A stretch of DNA of 5,404 bases, taken from the NCBI GenBank assembly GCA_902795625.1, contig CADBLW010000226.1, forward strand, positions 1 through 5,404. The letters are read 5' to 3'. This DNA is from an uncultured Lachnospiraceae bacterium. Its GTDB lineage: Bacteria; Bacillota; Clostridia; Lachnospirales; Lachnospiraceae. Positions 1 to 5,404 of this stretch are shown here, piece after piece. Position 1 is the first letter of the stretch, and every line of letters begins with the position of its first letter. The notes beneath the pieces were generated by a model. It did not search any database. It worked only from the letters and a program-made list of their open reading frames with translations, and was not told where the DNA came from. The translations under genes and the position numbers were made by a program.

Positions 1-1205
1 GAAGCGGGCTTGCTGTAGGTCGGTGCCGTGTAGGCAGGCTGCTCGGTAACCGGTGCCGGTGCCGGAGCCGTGTAGTTCGGTCTGACCTGCGTCGCGGGCT
101 GTACCGTAGGCGCTGCCTGGGTAACCGGGGTTGCCGCAGGGGTTGCCGCGGTGCCGCGGTTCGTGTAGCCGAGGCCGGTGTAAACGCCGGACTGGTTCTG
201 CTTCTTCGGAGCATAATTCTGGCGGTTCGCGGAGCTCTGCGACATCGAGCTCGGGTGCTCCTCGAGACCTGTTGCAATAACCGTGATGCGGCACTGATCC
301 GGCGAAGATTCGTCGTAGATCGCACCGAAGATGATATTGGCTTCCTCTCCTGCAAGCTCCTGCACATAGGTCGCCGCCTCGTTCACCTCGATGAGGCTTA
401 CCGCGCCTGCGATGTGAAGGATGACATGGCTCGCACCCTCGATGTTCGTCTCGAGAAGCGGGGATGTCGTTGCCTGCTTGACAGCCTCCATGCACTTGTC
501 ATCGCCGGAGCCGTAACCGATACCGATATGGGCAACGCCCTTATCCTTCATGACGGTCTCGACATCCGCGAAGTCAAGGTTGATCAATGCCGGAGCGTTG
601 ATCAGGTCGGTGATACCCTGAACACCCTGCTGCAGAACCTCGTCTGCCTTGCGGAGTGCTTCCGGCATCGTCGTACGACGGTCAACGATCTCAAGAAGAC
701 GGTCGTTCGGAATAACGATCAAAGTGTCAACGGACTGGCGGAGACGCTCAATACCGGAAAGAGCATTCGCCATGCGCTGCTTTGCCTCGAAACGGAACGG
801 CTTGGTAACGATACCGACCGTAAGCACGCCCATCTCCTTCGCGATCTGCGCTACCACGGGAGCCGCACCGGTACCGGTACCGCCGCCCATACCGCAGGTT
901 ACGAACACCATGTCCGCGCCCTTGATGATCTGGGTCAGTTCTTCCTTGCTCTCCTCCGCAGCCTTCTCGCCGACATCCGGCTGGGAACCTGCGCCGAGGC
1001 CTTTCGTCAATTTCTCACCTATCTGAATGCACTGAGGAGCCCTGCAATTCTTGAGGTGCTGCTTGTCGGTGTTGACGCAGATAAAATCGACACCCACAAT
1101 GCCCTCTTCGATCATGCGGTTTACCGCGTTGTTGCCGGCGCCGCCGACACCGATAACCAGTATCTTTGCAGCAGCTTCGTTCTCTTCTCCCTTGATTTCA
1201 ACCAA
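1..1205 (-). CDS. ftsZ: Cell division protein FtsZ, 3' end missing
   Basis: FtsZ is the tubulin-like GTPase that polymerises into the cytoplasmic Z-ring and recruits the division machinery. The frame is open from a TTG at 1205 to the left edge (401 codons and two bases), with no stop inside the window. Numbering from that TTG, residues 15-30 carry the N-terminal nucleotide-binding motif VIGVGGAGNNAV. The tubulin signature GGGTGTG is at 107-113, and the T7 synergy loop NLDFADV at 209-215 has N209, D211 and D214, the catalytic residues of the family. The globular part ends near residue 315. A Pro/Ala/Thr/Gln/Tyr-rich linker follows, and the conserved C-terminal peptide that binds FtsA or SepF should lie beyond the edge. 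TTG is preferred as start because AAAAGGAGGA lies eight bases before it and because related proteins, as I recall them, begin with a short MxEIK-like N-terminus. In-frame ATGs at 1226 and 1244 are alternatives. It is the last of four co-directional division genes here and probably also has its own promoter. Identity is essentially certain; the start is less so. Confidence 0.97.
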   Translation of the reverse strand, partial: MVEIKGEENEAAAKILVIGVGGAGNNAVNRMIEEGIVGVDFICVNTDKQHLKNCRAPQCIQIGEKLTKGLGAGSQPDVGEKAAEESKEELTQIIKGADMVFVTCGMGGGTGTGAAPVVAQIAKEMGVLTVGIVTKPFRFEAKQRMANALSGIERLRQSVDTLIVIPNDRLLEIVDRRTTMPEALRKADEVLQQGVQGITDLINAPALINLDFADVETVMKDKGVAHIGIGYGSGDDKCMEAVKQATTSPLLETNIEGASHVILHIAGAVSLIEVNEAATYVQELAGEEANIIFGAIYDESSPDQCRITVIATGLEEHPSSMSQSSANRQNYAPKKQNQSGVYTGLGYTNRGTAATPAATPVTQAAPTVQPATQVRPNYTAPAPAPVTEQPAYTAPTYSKPA

Positions 1206-1213
1206 CGTTGTAT

Positions 1214-1219
1214 CCTCCT
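1214..1219 (-). promoter_or_regulatory. Ribosome binding site of ftsZ (AGGAGG)
   Basis: A perfect AGGAGG, within AAAAGGAGGA, is read on the minus strand eight bases before the TTG at 1205. The spacing is close to ideal for that TTG. The site would lie inside the coding sequence if translation began at the upstream in-frame ATGs (1226 or 1244). This is the main argument for the TTG start. Confidence 0.75.
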
Positions 1220-1249
1220 TTTGCATAATATTCCTATTAGCCATCCTCT

Positions 1250-1278
1250 ATGATATAATCAAATGCCCAAAATAGCAA
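1250..1278 (-). promoter_or_regulatory. Predicted sigma-A-type promoter of ftsZ
   Basis: On the minus strand a -35 box TTGCTA (1273-1278; four of six consensus matches) is separated by exactly 17 bases from a -10 box TATCAT (1250-1255; five of six). It lies in AT-rich DNA between ftsQ and ftsZ. Transcription would start near position 1243, giving a leader of about 40 bases before the TTG start. FtsZ is needed in more copies than the membrane division proteins, so an extra promoter here fits known biology. The boxes are seen; activity is inferred. Confidence 0.55.
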
Positions 1279-1337
1279 GCATTTTTTCCTTTTTCAGCGG
1301 AAAATGAGACTATTTTCTCTCGTTTTCGTAATGCATT

Positions 1338-2180
1338 TTATTTCCCGTTTTCTCCGCCGTCATCTTCCCCGGTGTCCGGCGCTGTATCCGTCACCCGCTC
1401 TCTCGCGTAGAAATCGTCGTCACTGCGGAACACGCCTTCCATATTGATGTCGTAGGCACAGGTTTTTCCCTTCTCCGCATTCCGTTCTGCAAGCTTTCTC
1501 TCCACCTCCGGGATCATGGCCACCTGCACGTCATAGACCTTGCGCGAGCCCAGAAAATACCGGTTCTCCCCGACTGAGATCGTCACCGCCTTATTGTTGT
1601 CAAACGCGATCTCGTCGATATGGAACTCCTTGTCCTGCATCTGGAACACGATGCTCAGGATCACCTGGAACAGACCGTTGTCCTGCGTTTCAAACACCTG
1701 ATACATCGCCAGATTGTTGTATTTCAGGCCGGTGACAACGGGAAGATTTTCCGTGTTCGAGGTTCTCGAGGAAATGATCTCGCCGTCACGGTTGAAGTAC
1801 AGGTAAAAGCCCGTGTCGTAAATGCAGGCGATCGGCGGTTTCTCGTACGCCGTAATATGGATCTTTCCTTCATCGGTCACCTCGACGGTGATCTTCTCGA
1901 TGAACGGCAACGTCTCCGCCTCGTAGTATTTGTAATACCATTTGATCAGCAGCGAGTAGCGGTCGCGGAACCGGTCGCGGATCACGTGGTCGCGGATCTC
2001 CTGCGGAGTGTATCGCTCGGCAAATCCGACGATCGTCACGCTGACGTCCTGCTCCGGATCGATCAGGTACTTCGTGTGCAGCTGGAACGCGGCGATCACG
2101 AAAAATGAAACGATAAGGAACAGAATGGTCATGCGCCGCAGAAACCGCGCGCTTCGTTTTTCAATATGAATTATCGCCAT
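1338..2180 (-). CDS. ftsQ: Cell division protein FtsQ/DivIB
   Basis: A 280-residue bitopic membrane protein of the FtsQ/DivIB family, the divisome scaffold that acts with FtsL and DivIC/FtsB to control septal wall synthesis. A short basic cytoplasmic N-terminus (residues 1-16, rich in Lys and Arg) precedes one hydrophobic helix at about 17-34 (MTILFLIVSFFVIAAF), the expected inside-positive topology. A POTRA-like domain covers about 46-113, starting VSVTIVGF and ending in the strand pattern KIHITAYEKPP. The beta domain follows to about 250. The last 19 residues (262-280) are acidic and low in complexity. The length is normal for the Gram-positive family. The ATG is preceded by GAGGA (2186-2190) with five bases between. 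The gene starts 38 bases after the ftsW stop, so the two are probably co-transcribed, and ftsZ follows after 132 bases. Sequence in this family diverges fast; the assignment rests on topology, POTRA pattern and position before ftsZ. Confidence 0.92.
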   Translation of the reverse strand: MAIIHIEKRSARFLRRMTILFLIVSFFVIAAFQLHTKYLIDPEQDVSVTIVGFAERYTPQEIRDHVIRDRFRDRYSLLIKWYYKYYEAETLPFIEKITVEVTDEGKIHITAYEKPPIACIYDTGFYLYFNRDGEIISSRTSNTENLPVVTGLKYNNLAMYQVFETQDNGLFQVILSIVFQMQDKEFHIDEIAFDNNKAVTISVGENRYFLGSRKVYDVQVAMIPEVERKLAERNAEKGKTCAYDINMEGVFRSDDDFYARERVTDTAPDTGEDDGGENGK

Positions 2181-2218
2181 TGCCGTCCTCTTCCGCGCAA
2201 CGGCTTACCGGCACAGGC

Positions 2219-3847
2219 TCATTCGTCGGAATCTCTTCTCGCGGGCTTGCCCAGCTCCACATCGATGCTGTATCTTCCCTGCGTGTTCTGTGTCTCGCTC
2301 ACCGGCGCGTCCGTTCCGCCCGGCCGTCTGACTGTATCAGCCTGTCTCTTTCTGTCCGTTGCTGTATTCTTTCCTTCATTGCGGGCCTTCCGCCACGCAT
2401 CGATACTCCGGCCTCTGCCGCGGCTTCCCGAACCCGTCTTTTTGCCTTCGGCCGTGCTCCCGGAAGACGTCTTCTTGCCGTTCTTACGGCTGCTTCCGCC
2501 CTGTCCGCTTCCGCTGAACAGTCCGAGGGGCCAGCGCTTCGGCTTCTTTCGTCCGGTGGGCTCATTTTTCACGGGATAGAGTCCGCCGTCCGCATGTTCG
2601 CCGGTATTCTGATTCCGACGGTTCGCTCCCGTCGGATCGATGTACTCCAGGATCGGCACATTCTTGCGATCACCGATGTTGCGCGACACATTGAGCACAA
2701 CGCCGCACTCCGCGCACAACACCAACAGGGAAGAACCGCCGTAACTGATAAAGGGAAGTGTGACGCCCGTCGAGGGCATCGTACCCGTAACAACCGCTAT
2801 ATTGATGCACACCTGCAGTCCGATGTGCAGCATCACGCCGTAACACAACAGTGTTCCGTACAGCTCCTGCGCATTGATCGCTATGACGGCGATCCGCCAC
2901 AGAAGCAGGGCAAACAGGATCAGCAGCGCTGCGCCTCCGATGAGGCCCATCTCCTCCACGACTACCGAGAAGATCATATCCGTGTGAACCTCGGGGATAT
3001 GCCCGAGCTTCTGCGCGCTCTGTCCGAGTCCCTTGCCGAACAGACCTCCCGAGGCAAGGGCGTAAAGTCCCTGTTTAACCTGTCCGTCATTGTCCGCGTC
3101 CTTGAGATGGACCCATTCATAGACACGTCTCATCCGGAAGTTTCCGGAGGACGTATCCTGCCCCTTCACGTACTGCACAAGGATGAACGCAGCGACCGCA
3201 CCGATGACAATAAGTATGACAAACAGAAGTTTCTTCTTTGAACAGGCGAACAGCAGTCCGCCCGTGATACCTACGATAACGATGGCTGTGGTAAGACTCT
3301 CCACAAGCGCCAGCCCCGCGATCACGCCGATCCCTCCGATAAAAAGGATCGTATCGCGGACTCTGTGACGGCTTGTCACGACGCGGCAAAGCCAGTACGC
3401 CGCGATGACGATGACAAACAGCTTGGCGAACTCACCGGGCTGGATCTTGAACCGACCGACTGCGATCCAGCGGGACGCGCCGTTCACGGCACCGTTCGCG
3501 TCGGAATCGGTCCTTCCGAGCACGATAACCGCGGCCTGCGCCGCCGCAACCACAAAATAAGCTCCGATGATCAGAAGCGGCCATTTGCGGCGGGGCGTCT
3601 CCAGTGCGTACAACCGGTAGTCCACCAGGGACAGAGCGATCATGATCACGATGCCGATAGCCGCGTAAAGGATCTGTCTGTCTGTGTAAAATGTGGAACT
3701 GCCCTCATACTTCGCCGCATTGTAGGAACTGATGCTGCTGATCATGATCACGCCGATGGCGATCAGCGCGATTACCATAAGAAGCATGGTGTAGTCGTAG
3801 TATTTCTTCTGTTTTCCGGGATTTCTCCGATTTTCCGACGGATCCAT
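2219..3847 (-). CDS. ftsW: Septal peptidoglycan glycosyltransferase FtsW (SEDS family)
   Basis: FtsW polymerises lipid II into septal glycan strands with a partner class B PBP; the gene just upstream encodes such a PBP. The 542-residue protein has about ten hydrophobic helices, roughly at 19-37, 58-75, 90-110, 137-156, 167-181, 185-202, 206-225, 301-324, 331-354 and 367-386. SEDS hallmarks are RWI (126-128) followed by QPGEFAK (136-142), where most members have QPSE; GGLFGKGLGQS (267-277); HTD (288-290), whose D290 matches the essential catalytic aspartate; GTMPSTG (355-361); and FISYGGSS (366-373). The catalytic core ends near residue 392. Residues 393-542 form an extra cytoplasmic tail rich in Gly, Ser, Lys and Arg, whereas family members usually stop around 380-420 residues. 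GAGAGG (3855-3860), seven bases before the ATG, supports the start. SpoVE and RodA are paralogues; the position between a PBP and ftsQ favours FtsW, though a sporulation role cannot be excluded. Confidence 0.93.
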   Translation of the reverse strand: MDPSENRRNPGKQKKYYDYTMLLMVIALIAIGVIMISSISSYNAAKYEGSSTFYTDRQILYAAIGIVIMIALSLVDYRLYALETPRRKWPLLIIGAYFVVAAAQAAVIVLGRTDSDANGAVNGASRWIAVGRFKIQPGEFAKLFVIVIAAYWLCRVVTSRHRVRDTILFIGGIGVIAGLALVESLTTAIVIVGITGGLLFACSKKKLLFVILIVIGAVAAFILVQYVKGQDTSSGNFRMRRVYEWVHLKDADNDGQVKQGLYALASGGLFGKGLGQSAQKLGHIPEVHTDMIFSVVVEEMGLIGGAALLILFALLLWRIAVIAINAQELYGTLLCYGVMLHIGLQVCINIAVVTGTMPSTGVTLPFISYGGSSLLVLCAECGVVLNVSRNIGDRKNVPILEYIDPTGANRRNQNTGEHADGGLYPVKNEPTGRKKPKRWPLGLFSGSGQGGSSRKNGKKTSSGSTAEGKKTGSGSRGRGRSIDAWRKARNEGKNTATDRKRQADTVRRPGGTDAPVSETQNTQGRYSIDVELGKPARRDSDE

Positions 3848-3869
3848 GCTCTAGCCTCTCAAAAACCAA

Positions 3870-3897
3870 ATAATCGTATCGCGCGTATTCGCGTCAA
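3870..3897 (-). promoter_or_regulatory. Possible promoter upstream of ftsW
   Basis: In the gap between the PBP gene and ftsW, the minus strand has TTGACG (3892-3897; five of six to the -35 consensus), 16 bases, then GATTAT (3870-3875; four of six to the -10 consensus). Transcription would begin near 3863, about 15 bases before the ftsW start and next to its ribosome binding site, so the leader would be very short. The gene also lies downstream of the PBP gene and may simply be read through. This is a weak prediction. Confidence 0.3.
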
Positions 3898-3911
3898 TGC
3901 CTGTTCAGGCA
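3898..3911. repeat. Short inverted repeat in the PBP-ftsW gap
   Basis: TGCCTG and CAGGCA flank two bases, giving a 14-base near-perfect palindrome. It directly abuts the possible -35 box of ftsW. As RNA it could form a hairpin of five pairs with a four-base loop. No T-run follows it on the minus strand, so it does not look like an intrinsic terminator. It may be an operator, an RNA structure, or chance. Confidence 0.45.
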
Positions 3912-3949
3912 CGTTTCAGGGGATCGGCCCTCCCTGCAGGCAGCGCGGA

Positions 3950-5404
3950 TCAGTCTCCGTCACTGCTGTTGGGATCCTTGTCTCCGCCCTCGTTGTCACC
4001 ATTGTCGCCGTTGTCTTCCGGAAGATCCTGAAGATCCGCCGTGTTGACCTCATCCGCGTCCGGAAGTCCTGTGTACTCAACGCCGTAGTGGATATCGCCG
4101 TCCGGATAGACGCCTAAGTACGGCAGGATGTCGGACAGGATCTGGCTCGTGAGCTCCGTTGCGGGACGGCTGCTGTTATACAGTTTCTCGTCGTCGATCT
4201 GGTCGATAACGACATAGATGATATACTTCGGATTGTTGTACGGAACGCTTCCGATGAACGAAACGACGAACTGGTTCAGTTCACGGATACCCTTCTTGGC
4301 CGTGCCGGTCTTGCCGCCGACCTTGTAGCCTTCCGTCTGTGCCGGTCTCGCGGTACCGCTCTCAACCGTCAGGAGCGTTGCTTCCTGCAGGAATGCAGAG
4401 GTGTCTGCGCTCACGGTCTTGCGCACCAGAAGGTTGGTTGCGTCATACACGGTCGCTCCCTCGGCGTTCATGATCTGACGCACCACGTGGGGCTGATAAT
4501 AGTAGCCGCCGTTCACAAGCGACGCATAAGCCGCCGCCATCTGCACCATCGTCACATTGAAACCCTGACCGAAACTCTGTGTCGCGAGTTCGAGGTCGGA
4601 ATAGTTGGTGTGTTTCATCATGACGCCCGCTGCTTCACCGGGAAGATCGATACCGGTCTTCTCACCGAACCCGAAATGCATCTGGTATTCGTAGAACAGC
4701 TTTGCGCCTTCCTTCTCCGCGATGTCGATCAGGGCCGAGTTGCAGGATCTCGCGATAGCTTCCTTCAGATTTACCTCGCCGTTGTGGGAACACCGGATCT
4801 TCGCACCGCCCACCTCCGTGATCCCCGTGCATTTGTAGCGGAAACTCTTGGATACGATCTTCTCCTCGAGAGCCGCCGCCACGGTAAAGCACTTGAAGGT
4901 GGAGCCGGGCTCGTAGGTGTCGCACACGCAGAAGTTACGCCACATTTTGTTAAGCGCCTTCAGACGATCGTCATCGTCCATGTCGCTGTCATCCGCGTTC
5001 GTTCCGTCCATGAGGATGATCTCGCGCGGGTTGTTGAGATCAAAGGAACGGTTGGACACCATCGATACGATCTCACCGTTGGTGGCGTCCATCACCAGGA
5101 CACCGATATTGTTGACTTTGTATGTGTCGAGAAATGTGTTGACCCTCTTCTCCACGGCCTGCTGTGCATAGAGGTCGATCGTGGAGACGATCGTGTCACC
5201 CGCCACCGCATCCCAGGTGTTCGTGATCAGGTTGAGGTCGGCGTCATAATATCCGGAAACACGGCCGTCCGTGCCGTTTAAGTAGCTGTTGTACTGCTGC
5301 TCAATGCCCCAGCAGCCGACATTTCCGGCGTTTGTATAGCCGATGACATGCGATGCCGCAGTCCCGTACGGATACACGCGCTCGTACTCCGTCTCAAACC
5401 ACAC
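3950..5404 (-). CDS. ftsI: Class B penicillin-binding transpeptidase (FtsI/PBP2B/SpoVD type), 5' end missing
   Basis: This D,D-transpeptidase crosslinks septal peptidoglycan outside the membrane and normally partners FtsW, encoded next. The right edge removes the N-terminus, including the membrane anchor; from the usual active-site position about 120-130 residues are missing. The visible 484 residues begin in the pedestal (dimerisation) domain, with RVYPYGTAASHVIGY at 9-23. All three transpeptidase motifs are present, numbered from the first visible residue: STFK at 168-171 (nucleophile S168, K171), SCN at 220-222 and KTGTA at 365-369. The catalytic domain ends near 432. No PASTA domain follows; the protein ends in an Asp/Glu/Asn/Gly-rich tail (about 447-484). 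An Asp-rich loop (133-146) precedes the active-site serine. Seven cysteines are visible, among them C192 and C205 in a spacing reminiscent of the redox-active pair of Bacillus SpoVD. FtsI (division) and SpoVD (spore cortex) are hard to separate from sequence; proximity to ftsW, ftsQ and ftsZ favours division. Confidence 0.93.
   Translation of the reverse strand: MWFETEYERVYPYGTAASHVIGYTNAGNVGCWGIEQQYNSYLNGTDGRVSGYYDADLNLITNTWDAVAGDTIVSTIDLYAQQAVEKRVNTFLDTYKVNNIGVLVMDATNGEIVSMVSNRSFDLNNPREIILMDGTNADDSDMDDDDRLKALNKMWRNFCVCDTYEPGSTFKCFTVAAALEEKIVSKSFRYKCTGITEVGGAKIRCSHNGEVNLKEAIARSCNSALIDIAEKEGAKLFYEYQMHFGFGEKTGIDLPGEAAGVMMKHTNYSDLELATQSFGQGFNVTMVQMAAAYASLVNGGYYYQPHVVRQIMNAEGATVYDATNLLVRKTVSADTSAFLQEATLLTVESGTARPAQTEGYKVGGKTGTAKKGIRELNQFVVSFIGSVPYNNPKYIIYVVIDQIDDEKLYNSSRPATELTSQILSDILPYLGVYPDGDIHYGVEYTGLPDADEVNTADLQDLPEDNGDNGDNEGGDKDPNSSDGD

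Noticed and set aside
255..1253. Open frame on the plus strand, antisense to ftsZ
   Set aside because: The opposite strand encodes an unmistakable FtsZ with GTP-binding signature and T7 loop. The antisense translation has no domain logic and is explained by codon bias.
1297..1314. Inverted repeat GAAAAT/ATTTTC as a terminator between ftsQ and ftsZ
   Set aside because: The six-base stem is almost all A-T pairs, and no T-run follows it on the minus strand, so it is unlikely to terminate transcription.
1309..1335. Eight-codon minus-strand open frame just after ftsQ
   Set aside because: It is too short, lacks a convincing ribosome binding site and is expected by chance in this AT-rich gap.
2180..3241. 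Long open frame on the plus strand, antisense to ftsW
   Set aside because: It lies wholly opposite ftsW apart from its first bases in the ftsQ-ftsW gap, its translation is rich in Arg, His and Ser with no recognisable domain, and the minus strand shows clear SEDS motifs. It is a shadow of the GC-rich codons.
3882..3911. Rho-independent terminator after the PBP gene
   Set aside because: Hairpins can be drawn, but the nearest T-rich stretch is about 15 bases beyond the last stem, and that stretch directly precedes the ftsW ribosome binding site.
4487..5281. Open frame on the plus strand, antisense to the PBP gene
   Set aside because: It overlaps the transpeptidase motifs on the other strand and its translation shows only the His, Val and Arg bias typical of antisense frames.

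Overview
The window is a piece of a bacterial division and cell wall (dcw) gene cluster. All four genes are on the minus strand, so transcription runs from high to low coordinates. In that order they are a class B penicillin-binding transpeptidase (FtsI/PBP2B/SpoVD type, N-terminus cut off by the right edge), the SEDS glycosyltransferase FtsW, the POTRA-domain protein FtsQ/DivIB, and the tubulin homologue FtsZ (C-terminus cut off by the left edge).

The organism looks like a member of the Clostridia, most probably close to Lachnospiraceae. This is inferred from the wording of the FtsZ N-terminus, from the PBP stretches around GCWGIEQQYN, YYDADLNL and ALNKMWRNF, and from strong AGGAGG-type ribosome binding sites. 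The DNA is GC-rich for that group. I cannot name a genus.

Layout from right to left: PBP, 3950-5404; a 102-bp gap with several inverted repeats and a possible promoter; ftsW, 2219-3847, with an unusually long basic C-terminal tail; a 38-bp gap; ftsQ, 1338-2180; a 132-bp AT-rich gap with a good sigma-A-type promoter; ftsZ, 1-1205, probably starting at TTG. No stretch of 300 bases lacks a gene. I saw no RNA genes, mobile elements, CRISPR arrays or convincing intrinsic terminators.

The genes act at one site. FtsZ forms the cytoplasmic ring, FtsQ/DivIB is a membrane-anchored scaffold of the division complex, and FtsW with its cognate PBP polymerises and crosslinks septal peptidoglycan. The core is conserved and well known, and I found no clearly new system. 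The features most worth a second look are the compact order without mraY, murD or murG between these genes, the basic FtsW tail, the structured gap before ftsW, and the competing ftsZ starts beside its promoter.
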